Numbered from the stretch's first letter, positions 22,290-33,999 are shown. The stretch is DNA of 64,000 bases from Setophaga petechia (GCA_024362935.1 JANCRA010000033.1:10066714-10130713); one strand, 5' to 3'. A program made the numbers and translations. The notes: a model not told the origin generated them from the letters alone.

Positions 22290-25244
22290 GGTGCCGTAAA
22301 GCGCGACTGTCGTAAAAAGGGCCGTAAAGCGCGACTGTCGCAAAAGGTGCCGTAAAGCGCGACTGTCGTAAAACTGCCGTAAAGCGCGACTGTCGTAAAA
22401 GCTGCCGTAAAGCGCGACTGTCGTAAAAACTGCCGTAAAGCGCGACTGTCGTAAAAGCTGCCGTAAAGCGCGACTGTCGCAAAAATTGTCGTAAAGCGCG
22501 ACTGTCGTAAAAGCTGCCATAAAGCGCGACTGTCGTAAAAGCTGCCGTAAAGCGCGACTGTCGTAAAATGCGCCGTAAAGCGCGACTGTCGTAAAACGGC
22601 CGTAAAGCGCGACTGTCGTAAAAGGTGCCGTAAAGCGCGACTGTCGTAAAAACTGCCGTAAAGCGCGACTGTCGCAAAAGGTGCCGTAAAGCGCGACTGT
22701 CGTAAAATGTGCCGTAAAGCGCAACTGTCGTAAAATGTGCCGTAAAGCGCGACTGTCGTAAAAACTGCCGTAAAGCGCGACTGTCGTAAAATGTGCCGTA
22801 AAGTGCGACTGTCGTAAAAACTGCCGTAAAGCGCGACTGTCGCAAAAGGTGCCGTAAAGCGCGACTGTCGTAAAAGGTGCCGTAAAGCGCGACTGTCGTA
22901 AAAGGTGCCGTAAAGCGCGACTGTCGTAAAAGGTGCCGTAAAGCGCGACTGTCGTAAAAACTGCCGTAAAGCGCGACTGTCGTAAAATGCGCCGTAAAGC
23001 GCGACTGTCGTAAAACTGCCGTAAAGCGCGACTGTCGTAAAAACTGCCGTAAAGCGCGACTGTCGTAAAAGGTGCCGTAAAGCGCGACTGTCGTAAAATG
23101 CGCCGTAAAGCGCGACTGTCGTAAAACTGCCGTAAAGCGCGACTGTCGTAAAAGGTGCCGTAAAGCGCGACTGTCGTAAAATGTGCCGTAAAGCGCGACT
23201 GTCGTAAAACTGCCGTAAAGCGCGACTGTCGTAAAAAGGGCCGTAAAGCGCGACTGTCGCAAAAGGTGCCGTAAAGCGCGACTGTCGTAAAAACTGCCGT
23301 AAAGCGCGACTGTCGTAAAATGCGCCGTAAAGCGCGACTGTCGTAAAACTGCCGTAAAGCGCGACTGTCGTAAAAACTGCCGTAAAGCGCGACTGTCGTA
23401 AAAATTGCCGTAAAGCGCGACTGTCGTAAAAGGTGCCGTAAAGCGCGACTGTCGTAAAATGTGCCGTAAAGCGCAACTGTCGTAAAAACGGCCGTAAAGC
23501 GCGACTGTCGTAAAAACTGCCGTAAAGCGCGACTGTCGTAAAAACTGCCGTAAAGCGCGACTGTCGTAAAAGGTGCCGTAAAGCGCGACTGTCGTAAAGT
23601 GTGCCGTAAAGCGCGACTGTTGTAAAACTGCCGTAAAGCGCGACTGTCGTAAAAACTGCCGTAAAGCGCGACTGTCGTAAAACTGCCGTAAAGCGCGACT
23701 GTCGTAAAACTGCCGTAAAGCGCGACTGTCGTAAAATGTGCCGTAAAAAGCGACTGTCGTAAAAGGTGCCGTAAAGCGCGACTGTCGTAAAACTGCCGTA
23801 AAGCGCGACTGTCGTAAAAGGTGCCGTAAAGCGCGACTGTCGTAAAAACTGCCGTAAAGCGCGACTGTCGTAAAACTGCCGTAAAGCGCGACTGTCGTAA
23901 AAAGGGCCGTAAAGCGCGACTGTCGCAAAAGGTGCCGTAAAGCGCGACTGTCGTAAAACTGCCGTAAAGCGCGACTGTCGTAAAAACTGCCGTAAAGCGC
24001 GACTGTCGTAAAAGGTGCCGTAAAGCGCGACTGTCGTAAAATGTGCCGTAAAGCGCGACTGTCGTAAAATGTGCCGTAAAGCGCGACTGTCGTAAAAACT
24101 GCCGTAAAGCGCGACTGTCGTAAAAGCTGTCGTAAAGCGCGACTGTCGTAAAAGGTGCCGTAAAGCGCGACTGTCGTAAAATGCGCCGTAAAGCGCGACT
24201 GTCGTAAAACTGCCGTAAAGCGCGACTGTCGTAAAAACTGCCGTAAAGCGCGACTGTCGTAAAAGCTGCCGTAAAGCGCGACTGTCGTAAAACTGCCGTA
24301 AAGCGCGACTGTCGTAAAAGGTGCCGTAAAGCGCGACTGTCGTAAAAGCTGCCGTAAAGCGCGACTGTCGTAAAACTGCCGTAAAGCGCGACTGTCGTAA
24401 AATGTGCCGTAAAGCGCGACTGTCGTAAAACTGCCGTAAAGCGCGACTGTCGTAAAAGCTGCCGTAAAGCGCGACTGTCGTAAAACTGCTGTAAAGCGCG
24501 ACTGTCGTAAAAGGTGCCGTAAAGCGCGACTGTCGTAAAAGCTGCCGTAAAGCGCCACTGTCGTAAAAGCTGCCGTAAAGCGCGACTGTCGTAAAAGGTG
24601 CCGTAAAGCGCGACTGTCGTAAAAACTGCCGTAAAGCGCGACTGTCGCAAAAGGTGCCGTAAGGCGCGACTGTCGTAAAAGGTGCCGTAAAGCGCGACTG
24701 TCGTAAAAACTGCCGTAAAGCGCGACTGTGGTAAAACTGCCGTAAAGCGCGACTGTCGTAAAAACTGCCGTAAAACGCGACTGTCGTAAAACTGCCGTAA
24801 AGCGCGACTGTCGTAAAAGGTGCCGTAAAGCGCGACTGTCGTAAAAGCTGCCGTAAAGCGCGACTGTCGTAAAAACTGTCGTAAAGCGCGACTGTCGTAA
24901 AAACTGCCGTAAAGCGAGACTGTCGTAAAACTGCCGTAAAGCGCGACTGTCGTAAAACTGCCGTAAAGCGCGACTGTCGTAAAAGGTGCCGTAAAGCGCG
25001 ACTGTCGTAAAAGCTGCCGTAAAGCGCGACTGTCGTAAAAGGTGCCGTAAAGCGCGACTGTCGTAAAACTGCCGTAAAGCGCCACTGTCGTAAAAGCTGC
25101 CGTAAAGCGCCACTGTCGTAAAAGCTGCCGTAAAGCGCGACTGTCGTAAAAACGGCCGTAAAGCGCGACTGTCGTAAAAGGTGCCGTAAAGCGTGACTGT
25201 CGTAAAAACGGCCGTAAAGCGCGACTGTCGTAAAAGCTGCCGTA

Positions 25245-25450
25245 CAGCTGGTAAGTTTTGTTTGCCAGGGAAAAGGGTTGGTGTTTGTGTTTGGGTACCT
25301 GTGGCCCTGAGGGGCCGGCTGGCTCCTGAAATTCCGCATTGCACAGGATAGCTCCCAGACCCAAGCTGGCATCCGTTCAAACTCAGGCTAGTTTAAGAAT
25401 GCCAAGTGGCTCCTGCAATTTCCCATCAGGAACCTGCCGTGGCCCTTTTT
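25245..25450 (+). repeat. isolated 191-bp satellite monomer joined to the 28-bp array
   Basis: From CAGCTGGTAAGTTTTGTTTG through GGCTCCTGAAATTCCGCATT to GGCTAGTTTAAGAATGCC. This is one monomer of the satellite at 27.4-30.2 kb. The last 28-bp unit stops inside it, so the junction lies within a monomer. Confidence 0.9.
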
Positions 25451-25700
25451 TTTGCCAGGGGAAAATGTCGCCATTTGTTTCCAGGCGTCGTTAGTGGTGA
25501 TTTGTTGGCCGTCTGCTGTGGTTCTGAAATCCAGGTCGCCCCTGCCCCATCTCTCAGTTTCCTCACCCCCCTCCCAGTGAGTCCTTGCAGCACCACGTCG
25601 GATCCCACACATGGGCTGAGGGGCAAAGACGGTGGGGCTTGGCAGGTGTAGAGCTGGCACTGAGGGTCAGGGGTGCCAAGGACGCAGGGTACCAGGTAGG
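25451..25700. other. no gene seen
   Basis: Mixed-composition spacer between satellite and minisatellite; no supported feature. Confidence 0.4.
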
Positions 25701-25714
25701 GTTAGGGTACAGGT

Positions 25715-25875
25715 GCGACCCTAATGGTGGGACTGCCCCAGGACCTTCTGAGCAGGTGCAGGCAATTATCCTAATGGTGGGACAGCCTTAGAACGCTCCA
25801 GCAGGTGCAGGCAATTACCCTCATGGTGGGACAGCCCTTGCACCCATCCAGCAGGTGCAGGCAATTACCCCATTT
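25715..25875 (+). repeat. 49-50 bp minisatellite, about 3.5 units
   Basis: Units contain CAGGTGCAGGCAATTA and CTAATGGTGGGACAGCC; the latter starts at 25,721, 25,771 and 25,820. Confidence 0.8.
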
Positions 25876-25929
25876 AGAAGGTAGAGATCATGTTTGGAGG
25901 CCACAGAATGAGAGGTAGGAATTGATCAG

Positions 25930-26475
25930 TCTTTTAGGATTACGTTTAGGATTTTTCAGGGATTTCAAAGGATATTTTAGGGGATTTTTTGTTGCAGGAG
26001 ATTTTTAGGAATTCTCTGGGAACGTTTAGGATACCTTTAGTGCTTTTTCAGGGATTTTAAAAGAATTTTTAGTGTGTTTTAAGGGATGTTTTACTACTAA
26101 TTGGAATTGTTAGGGGTGTTTTGGGGTATTTTTGGGGCTTTTTTAGGACTACTTAGAAGGTTTTAGGGCTTTTTGAGGAGTATTGAGGATATATGGAGAA
26201 CTTTTTTATGAGTAGGGTATTTCTAGGGTTTCTGAGGGAATTTTGTAAGCTTTTTTTAGGGGCTTATCAGGGCATTTTAAGGATTTTATGGGTATTCTCA
26301 GAGCTCTTTTAGGAGTATTTAGAGATTGTTTTAAAGGTTTTTTGGGGATTTTTAGGGGTGTTTGAGGGGCTTTTTAAAAGTAGGGTATTTTTAGTGTATT
26401 CTGAGGCTATTTAGGGATTTTTGGGGTGTTTAGGTCAGTTTAAAAACCAGGGCTTTTTTAGGGAATTGATAGGGT
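25930..26475 (+). repeat. degenerate T/G-rich tract (TTTTAGGG-like words)
   Basis: About 540 bp built from imperfect words such as TTTTAGGGATTTTT and TTTTAGGAATT. It resembles a decayed minisatellite, or a distant telomere-like repeat. No exact TTAGGG tandem is present. Confidence 0.55.
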
Positions 26476-26800
26476 TTTTTTCAGGTCCTTTCAGGGCATG
26501 ACAGAGGCTGAGGGGCAGCTTGAGGGGTACTGTGGGGGCTTGAGGGTGGCAGAGGCTGGGAGCTGAGGGAGGAGCAGAGAGAGGGGACAGTGAGTGGCAC
26601 ACAGAGATGCTGAGGGTGGCAGGGGCAGCTGGAGGGTGGCACCAAGAAGCCGGGGGCTGAGGGGCGAAGAAGAGGGATGAAGGGTGACACACAGGAGCTG
26701 AGGGGCCTTGAGGGGCATAGCGAGGGCTTGAGGGTGACAGACAGAGCCCGAGGGCTGGTGGGCAGAGGGAGGGCTTGAGGGGTAAAGGGAGAGGGCTGGA
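26476..26800 (+). repeat. GAGGG-rich degenerate minisatellite
   Basis: Repeated GAGGGGC, GAGGGTGGCA and GGCTGAGGG words over about 320 bp. The 231-codon minus-strand Pro/Ser/Leu-rich frame across it is a composition artefact. Confidence 0.6.
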
Positions 26801-27180
26801 CAGTCCAGTGGAGATCAGGGCTTCAGGGTACAGCTTGGGAGGCAAGTTAGGGCACAGGTGCACCACCCCTGTGCCCAGCCCTAACCTTTGCCTAAGCAGC
26901 ACCCCTGACAACAGCCTTTTACCCCAAGAGCAGCACAGCACAGCAACCCTGACAGCAAGAGCAGAGCGGAACCCTCCCAGTGGGACAAGACAGCGACACT
27001 CACACCAGGAAAAGGAGAGAACTCTCACAGGACAAGATGCACTGCAAAAAGGTAGGGAAGACATATGAGGGTTATAGAGCAACAGGTGGGGGTGGGGGCT
27101 GAGCACGTTTTTTTCAGGACATATCCACAACTTCTAAGGATATACAGGGGATTCTTAAAGGTTTCCTAGGACCTTTTTGG
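26801..27180. other. no gene seen
   Basis: Spacer with A-rich and G-rich patches; nothing supported. Confidence 0.4.
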
Positions 27181-27260
27181 CTTAGCATTAGCCTAAGGCA
27201 GTGTTTACTGCCTAGGGTAAGGGTTACACCTAGGGCTACATCTAGGGTTAGGGATTTTAA
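27181..27260 (+). repeat. telomere-like degenerate stretch
   Basis: Words CTAGGGTAAGGGTTA and CTAGGGTTAGGG within about 80 bp; a possible interstitial telomere-like relic. Confidence 0.4.
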
Positions 27261-27409
27261 ATCACAAAGCCCAGAGCTCGAGGCACGCTACAGCTGCAAA
27301 GGCATCCCAAGGGGAACACAAAGCTGCCACAAAGAGGCTTCCCCCAGACCTCGTCCTTGAAAATTACCTAACAATAAATGGCTGGCTGCCTGCTGAACTT
27401 GTGCAAAAG

Positions 27410-30245
27410 GAAGGATGACTCCCAGACCAAAGCTAGCACCCCTACAAACTCGGGCTTGTTTGACAGTGCCAAGTCCCTCCTACAACCTACCATCAAGATG
27501 CAGGGCTTGTAGGTTTTGTTTGCCAGGGAAAAGGGGGGGTGTTTGCGTTTGGGTACCTGTGGCCCTGAGGGGCCAACTGGCTCCTGAAATTCCGCATTGC
27601 GCAGGATAGCTCCCAGAGGCAAACTGGCACCAGTGAAAATTCAGGCTAGTTTAAGAGTGCCAAGGGACTCCTGCAATCTGCCCTCCTGGACCTGCCCTAG
27701 TCCCTTTTATTTTCCAGGGAAAAGGGGTTCTGTTTGTGTGCGTGTACCTCTAGCCCTGAGTGGCAGGCTGGCTCCTGAAATTCCACACTGCGCAGAATGC
27801 CTGCCAGCCCCAAGCTGGCACCCATGGCAAGTCGGGCTGGTTGGATAGTGCCAAGTGCCTCCTACAATCTGCCCTCAAGATGCAGGGCTGGTAAGTTTTG
27901 TTTGCCAGGGAAAAGGGGTGGTGTTGGTGTTTGGGTACCTGTGGCCCTGAGAGGCCGGCTGGCTCCTGAAATTCCGCATTGCGCAGAATTCCTCCCAGAC
28001 CCAAGCTGGCACCCGTGGCAACTGTGGTCTGTTTGATAGTGCCAGGTGCCTCCTACAATCAGCCATCAAGATGCAGGGCTGGTAAGTTTTGTTTGCCTGG
28101 GAAAAGGGGTGGTGTTGGTGTTTGGGTACCTGTGGCCCTGAGGGGCCGGCTGGCTCCTGAAATTCCGCATTGCGCAGGATAGCTCCCAGAGGCAAACTGG
28201 CACCAGTGAAAATTCAGGCTAGTTTAAGAGTTCCAAGGGACTCCTGCAGTCTGCCATCATGAAGCTGCCCTGGTCCCTTTTGTTTTCCAGGGAAAAGGGG
28301 TGGTCTCTGTGTGCGGGTAGCTGTAGCCTGGAGTGGCCGGCTGGCTCGTGAAATTCCGCATTGCGCAGAATGCCTCCCAGACCCAAGCTGGCACCCGTGG
28401 CAATTGTGGTCTGTTTGATAGTGCCAAGTGCCTCCTACAATCTGCCATCAAGATGCAGGGGTGGTAAGTTTTGTTTGCCAGGGAAAAGGGGTGGTGTTGG
28501 TGTTTGGCTACCTGTGGCCCTTAGTGGCCAGCTGGCTCCTGAAATTCCGCATTGCGCAGGATATCTCTCAGTGGCAAGTTGGCACCAGTGAGATTTCAGG
28601 CTAGTTTAAGAGTGCCAAGTGGGTCCTGCAATCTGCCCTCCTGGACCTGCCCTGATCCCTTTTGTTTTCCAGGTAAAAGGGGTTCTGTTTGTGTGCGAGA
28701 AGCTGTAGCCTGGAGTGGCCGGCTGGCTCCTGAAATTCCGCATGGCCCAGAATGCCTTTCAGACCCAAGCTGGCACCTGTGGAAACTGGGGTTTGTTTGA
28801 TAGTGCCAAGTGCCTCCTACAATTTGCCATCAAGATGCTGGGATGGTAAGTTTTGTTTGCCAGGGAAAAGGGGTGATGTTGGTGTTTGGGTACCTGTGGC
28901 CCTGAGGGGCCGGCTGGCTCCTGAAATTCCGCATTGAGCAGGATATCGCCTAGAACCAAGCTGGCACCAGTGAGACTTCAGGCTAGTTTAAGAGTTCCAA
29001 GAGACTCCTGCAATCTGCCATCATGAACCTGCCCTAGTCCCTTTTGTTTTCCAGGGAAAAGGGGTGCTGTTTGAGTGCGGGTACCTCTAGCCCTGCGTGG
29101 CAGGCTGGCTCCTGAAATTCCGCATTGCGCAGGATTGCTCCCAGAGGCAAACTGGCACCAGTGAAAATTCAGGCTAGTTTAAGATTGCCAAGTGACTCCT
29201 GCAATCTGCCCTCCTGCACCTGCCCTGGTCCCTTTTGTTTTCCAGGGAAAAGGGGTTCTGTTTGTGTGCGGGTAGCTGTAGCCTGGAGTGGCTGGCTGGC
29301 TCCTGAAATTCCGCATTGCGCAGATTGCCTCCCAGACCCAAGCTGCCACCCGTGGCAACAGGGGTTTGTTTGATAGTGCCAGGTGCCTCCTACAATTTGC
29401 CCTCAAGATGCAGGGCTGGTAAGTTTTGTTTGCCTGGGAAAAGGGGTGGTGTTGGTGTTTGGGTACCTGTGGCCCTGAGTGGCCGGCTGGCTCCTGAAAT
29501 TTCACACTGCACAGGATAGCTCCCAGAGGCAAACTGGCACCAGTGAAACTTCAGGCTAGTTTAAGATTGCCAAGTGACTCCTGCAATCTGCCATCAAGAT
29601 GCAGGGCTGGTCCCTTTTGTTTGCCAGGGAAAAGGGGTGGTGTTGGTGTTTGGGTACCTGTGGCCCTGAGGGGCGGCTGGCTCCTGAAATTCCGCATTGC
29701 GCAGGATATCTCTCAGTGGCAAGTTGGCACCAGTAGAAACTCAGGCTAGTTTAAGAGTTCCAAGTGACTCCTGCAATCTGCCATCATGAAGCTGCCCTGG
29801 TCCCTTTTGTTTTCCAGGGAAAAGGGGTTCTGTTTGTGTGCGGGTACCTGTAGCCTGGAGTGGCTGGCTGGCTCCTGAAATTCCGCATCGCGCAGAATGC
29901 CTCCCAGACCCAAGCTGGCACCCGTGGCAAGTCAGGCTTGTTTGACAGTGCCAAGTGCTTCCCACAGTCTGCCCTCAAGATGCAGGGCTGGTAAGTTTTG
30001 TTTGCCAGGGAAAAGGGGTGGTGTTTGTGTTTGGGTACCTGTGGCCCTGAGGGGCCGTCTGGCTCCTGAAATTTCGCATTGCGCAGGAGAGCTCCCAGAG
30101 GCAAACTGGCACCAGTGAAAATTCAGGCTAGTTTAAGAGTGCCAAGGGACTCCTGCAATCTGTCCTCCTTGACCGGCCCTGGTCCCTTTTGTTTGCCAGG
30201 GAATAGAGGTGCTCTTTGTGCGCGGGTAGCTGTAGCATGAAGTAG
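27410..30245 (+). repeat. 191-bp satellite, about 14 monomers with A/B dimer structure
   Basis: The anchor CTCCTGAAATTCCGCATTG recurs at 27,581, 27,771, 27,963, 28,154, 28,345, 28,536, 28,727, 28,918, 29,109, 29,300, 29,491, 29,681, 29,872 and 30,063, nearly always 191 bp apart. Two subtypes mostly alternate: A has GATGCAGGGCTGGTAAG before TTTTGTTTGCC; B has CCCTGGTCCC before TTTTGTTTTCCAGGG. The monomer at about 29,605 is an A/B chimera. A 191-bp centromere-associated satellite is known in zebra finch (Tgut191A); whether this is the same sequence needs alignment. Confidence 0.95.
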
Positions 30246-30274
30246 TCAGTTGGCTCCGAGGAGCACCGAACACA

Positions 30275-30470
30275 CAGTCTGAGGATGATGGGGGCTTGGA
30301 GAAGCGCCAGGTGTCAGTTTGACAATGATGGGGGCTCCGAGCAGCGTCAGGTGTGAGCTGTGAGCATGATGGGGGCTCGGAGCCGCGCCAGGTGTCAGTG
30401 TGAGGATGATGGGGGGCTCGGAGCAGTGCCAGGTGTGAGCTGTGAGGATGATGAGGGGGCGGCTCCTGCC
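30275..30470 (+). repeat. 40-41 bp minisatellite, 5 units
   Basis: Units carry ATGATGGGGGCTCGGAGC, AGCGCCAGGTGT and GAG, at 30,285, 30,325, 30,366, 30,406 and 30,447. Same period as the array before ALDH16A1 but a different sequence. Confidence 0.88.
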
Positions 30471-31185
30471 AGACGGAGGCTGTTTTAGGGGGAGGTTTTG
30501 CCTCAGCTCCCTTTTGCATGGAGCTGCTGAGTGGAGGGGTTTTTGGGGGGCTCCCGGGGCTGTCTCATGGAATGACTGCAAGAGCTTCTCACAGGGTCTG
30601 GGGGAACACCTGGATTCGCGCTTGGATACGTGGAGCATCGCCTAAAGGAGGTGCCGAGGGACGAATCGTTGTGCCGGGAAGCAGCAGCCGAGCAGGTGAG
30701 CCCGTGTGGATTTGGAGCGGGGACTTTTGTCCTTCCCCTTCTCAATTTCATCTTGCCAGTCCCTGCCCGGTGCCCCGGGAACAAAAATAGAGCTTAGGAG
30801 GACAAAAAGAAATGAAGGAGAAGGAAGCAGCTGCTCTTGTATTGTTGTCTGTGTTTGAACTGAGGGGATCCCTCTTCGCTCGCGGTTTGAAGGGTGTTGA
30901 TTGAAGGAACACCTGCCTTTTCCTGGCCCTTAGGGGAATCACAGGGGTGATAGGGAATCCCTGCCTTCTGTTTGAAGAAAAATGGGAAAAGTCTTGTTGT
31001 GGTATTATAGGTTTGATTTGAAGGCAGCCACCCCGTTTTCATCATCCTATGGTTTAAATTGAGGGGGCAGCCCTGGTGTCCCTCCTTTTCAAGGGTTTGA
31101 ATTGAGGTCCAAATGCCCCTTTCCCATTAGTCGAAGGCTTTCATTTGAGGAACACCCCTTCTTTTTTGCTCAGCTAGGGGACGAA
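30471..31185. other. low-copy spacer, no supported gene
   Basis: GTTTGAATTGAGG-like words recur loosely (near 30,855, 31,010, 31,055 and 31,095), suggesting an old degenerate repeat. No coding evidence. Confidence 0.4.
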
Positions 31186-31199
31186 GTTGAAGGGGAGAA

Positions 31200-31795
31200 C
31201 ACATTTCTGTGCCCTTGTTGAAGTGAGGCGAGCCCCGCCTGCGGCGTCAGTGTCGGGGTTCAGTTGCGGGGAGCTGCAGCTCTGGCAGCGTTCGCAGGGC
31301 CGCACTAGGGCTGTGCCGCTGCTTTTGAGGGCGCTCCTTGTGCCCGCGGCCCGGGCCGGAACGCTGCCGCTCGGGAGCCCGCCCGGCACGGCCCGGGCAG
31401 TTGGCGAGGCGGACGGGGAATCTGGCGCGGCAGCGGCGGAGCCGCGCCGGTGCGAGCCGTGCGGAGCCGAGCGGAGCCGTGGCGGGCCGGCCGAGGGCGG
31501 CGGAGGCGGCGCGGGCGCTGCTGCGCTGGCCCGGGCGGTGCCGGCCGCTCCGGCCGCGCCGGGCGCGGGGCTCGGGCGCCGCCGGGGCCCTCCGGGCCCG
31601 GTGCCGGCCCCGCCGGGCAGGGGGAGCGGGCGGGGGGCTCCGGGGCGGCGCCGCCCCCGCGTGCCGGAGGAGCCGCCGCAGGAGCCGCTGTCCTGCCGGG
31701 AGCCGCGCTCCGGCCGGGGCCGGCAGCGAGCGCGGGCTGCAGCTGCTGAAAGCTCTCGGCTGTCGTGGTTCGGAGGCGCTTTGTAGGGATTTAAT
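31200..31795 (+). promoter_or_regulatory. large CpG island
   Basis: Very GC- and CpG-rich over about 600 bp (GCCGGGCGCGGGG, CCGCCGCAGG). It carries open frames on several phases (up to 199 codons), but these are Ala/Arg/Gly/Pro-rich as expected from composition. Likely a promoter or unmethylated island; no transcript partner recognised. A T-rich tract follows immediately. Confidence 0.5.
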
Positions 31796-31799
31796 GCAT

Positions 31800-32930
31800 C
31801 GTTTTGTTCGCTCTGCAGCGGGTGTACGCTGAGGGATATGGTGTCCGTCCTGACTGCGATGGTTCTTGGTTCAGGCGGTGATGATAAAGGTTTGTTTTGG
31901 ATGGAGTTTTGTAGTCGGATGGGTTTTTTGCCGGGGTGTTATGTTTCGAAAGGCGTGCAATGGTTTTTATGTGTCGTAGCGTGAAGTAGCGGTTCGGATT
32001 TGAATTCTGTTGTGGTGGCTTTTATTAGCGTGAGTGCGTAGTGTTTGTTTTGGTGGGTTTGAGGTAGCGGCATGCCGTTCATAGCAGCGGGGATTTTAAA
32101 ATCTTGATAATTGCGTTTGTGTTTGTCGTCTTCCAGGGCTTTTCTTGATTTGGTTTGTTTGTTTGTAGTGTGTGTTTTATTGTTCCGGATCATTTGGGAG
32201 ATATTGTTTCTGGTTACGTTTGTCTTTAGGCTTTGTGTTTATTTCTAGGGGGTATTTTTGTTTTGATAGATTGAGGCACTATGGGTTTATTCCGTTAGGA
32301 ATAATTTTTTTGTTGTAAATTTAAGTTTATTTTGTTTTGGGGATTTTTTTTTGTGTTTTTTTGTATTTTTTCTTTTTCTCTTTTGTTTTGTTGTATTTGT
32401 TGTCCTTTGGTGTATTTGGTTGTTGTTTATCAGTTTTATTTTTGAGAACGTGGGTATTTATATAGTTGGTCTTTTAAAGTAGTGTTTTTATTTGGGTAGT
32501 TATTTTCTTAATTTTTATTGGTTGAGATTTTTTTTCCATTTTGTTAATTAGTTCGGTTTTTAAAGTTATTTTTACAGAGTATTGTTAATTCTTTGATTTA
32601 GTGTAGCGGTGTGAAGGTTGTTATTTTCTTTAAAGTAACTTTCAGGGTCAATGGCACTGTTTGGAGTTTAGTAACTTGGTTTGATTGTTTTTTAGTAGTT
32701 TTTGTGATTTGCTGTGTCTGTTTCTGTAGGGTTTTTTAAAATTTTGATTCCATTTTTCTGATACGATGAGAATTGTTAGTGAAAAGGGTGTGTGGTTTTT
32801 TTCACTGGCATTTATTTGGCTGGTGGAGGTATCTCGATGGTTTTGGAAGATAGTGGTGGGAATTCGATGCTGTTGTTTTTAAATTTTCTTTAGGAATTGG
32901 ATTTTAAATGTAAAATGATAACTACAACTA
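31800..32930 (+). other. T-rich tract related to 41.0-41.5 kb
   Basis: Long T/G-rich stretch with few stop-free frames. Its 3' part (TATTTTTGAGAACGTGGGTA onward, near 32,440-32,720) is a diverged relative of 41,155-41,440. Probably part of the same composite duplication. Confidence 0.5.
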
Positions 32931-33990
32931 TATTTTAACAAAACAAACATATGTATAGAAATGGGAATAAAAAGCTTTAAATAGAGACCGAATATATCAA
33001 TATAAAACATGTAACCTAAGTCATTATATATTACAATAGGATATAATATTTCTAATACGGAGTAATATATATTTTTATAGATATATAAAAATATAGATTA
33101 TAAATAGAAACGAAACCCCTATCAAAATATAGAGAAATGTATGACTAATATATGCAGACTTTTATAGAGATAGAAAAGATTCATAAATCCAGCAAAATAG
33201 AAATTGATACAATACATAATACAAGTAATACTGTATATATCTTATTAGAATATATTATAGGAAATATGTATAAAATATATATAAATATAGTACATCAACA
33301 TGTTATCATATAATATATAACAAATTAGAAATATACATAGGAAAATATAATTATAAATATATTTTTTATAGCAGTTAAATAAAGCGGGTTTTTTTACTTG
33401 TCAATAGGCAGGGGTTTAACCATAAAAATTATAAATACAAATAATATAAAAGTAGAAATCTATTTATAGAAATATAAATACATACGGATATATATTAAAT
33501 TTAAAAATACAAAAAATAGTTATAGCAGTAGATATGATACATAATTTAAATAACTTCAATATATTTTTAGAATTTTAGATATATTTTATACAATTATTAA
33601 TATAACGCGTCAAAGAAACGATAAATATAAATGTGAATATAATTATACGTAGTATAAATAAAAATGATTCAATGTCGTTTAGAAGAAGGGTTTTTTTGTA
33701 TTTATTTGGTTAGAGATATGGGGTTTATTTGGAATAATAGAAGTATTATATAAATAAAAAAATATAAAATGAAGATATAGAGATATTTATAAAACCACAA
33801 AAGATAAAGAAATATAGATCATAGGAATAGACGTGATGTATTATATCAATTACTTTACACATCAATGTCCGGTATAAATATGCATGTGAATGTAAATATG
33901 AAAACCAGAAATATAAAATACATTTAAAGATGTCTTTTAAGAAAGGTAGCTTGTTTGGTTCTTGTCGGGTAAGAGGCAGGTTCTTGGCAT
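32931..33990 (+). repeat. AT-rich satellite, copy block (ii)
   Basis: Same ATATAAATATAAA matrix and marker segments as block (i): near 33,375-33,425, 33,680-33,735 and 33,940-34,010. It ends in a GAGGCAGGTTCTTGGC marker leading straight into GC-rich DNA. Confidence 0.8.
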
Positions 33991-33999
33991 TTATTTTAG

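Larger units (their letters stand above)
15664..25244 (+). repeat. 28-bp CpG-dense satellite, roughly 340 units
   Basis: The monomer is GCCGTAAAGCGCGACTGTCG followed by TAAAA and a variable three-base end (GGT, ACT, GCT, TGT, CGC). Lengths are 27-28 bp, with a few truncated units. Each monomer has four CpGs. Internally it is two related halves, both starting GYCGTAAA. Variants such as GCGCAACTG, AGTGCGACT and GTCGCAAAA are shared by separated units, showing unequal exchange of larger blocks. There are no spacers, so it is not a CRISPR array. The minus strand has no stop codon in any frame of the consensus. Confidence 0.97.

Noticed and set aside
15664..25244. CRISPR array because of the 28-bp period
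   Set aside because: There are no unique spacers, no cas genes, and the host is a vertebrate; units are contiguous.
15624..25364. 3,246-codon minus-strand frame as a real giant protein
   Set aside because: It is a tandem 28-bp satellite whose reverse complement lacks stops in all frames; the start ATG lies in another satellite and no promoter or splice context is visible. Kept only as a finding.
26435..27130. 231-codon minus-strand frame
   Set aside because: Crosses a GAGGG minisatellite; Pro/Ser/Leu composition reflects the repeat.
27368..30118. Many 60-117 codon frames on both strands at 27.4-30.1 kb
   Set aside because: All recur every 191 bp with the satellite monomer and share the same peptides.
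31187..31786. 199-codon plus-strand frame in the CpG island
   Set aside because: Ala/Arg/Gly/Pro composition and several overlapping open phases are expected from GC-rich DNA; no domain.
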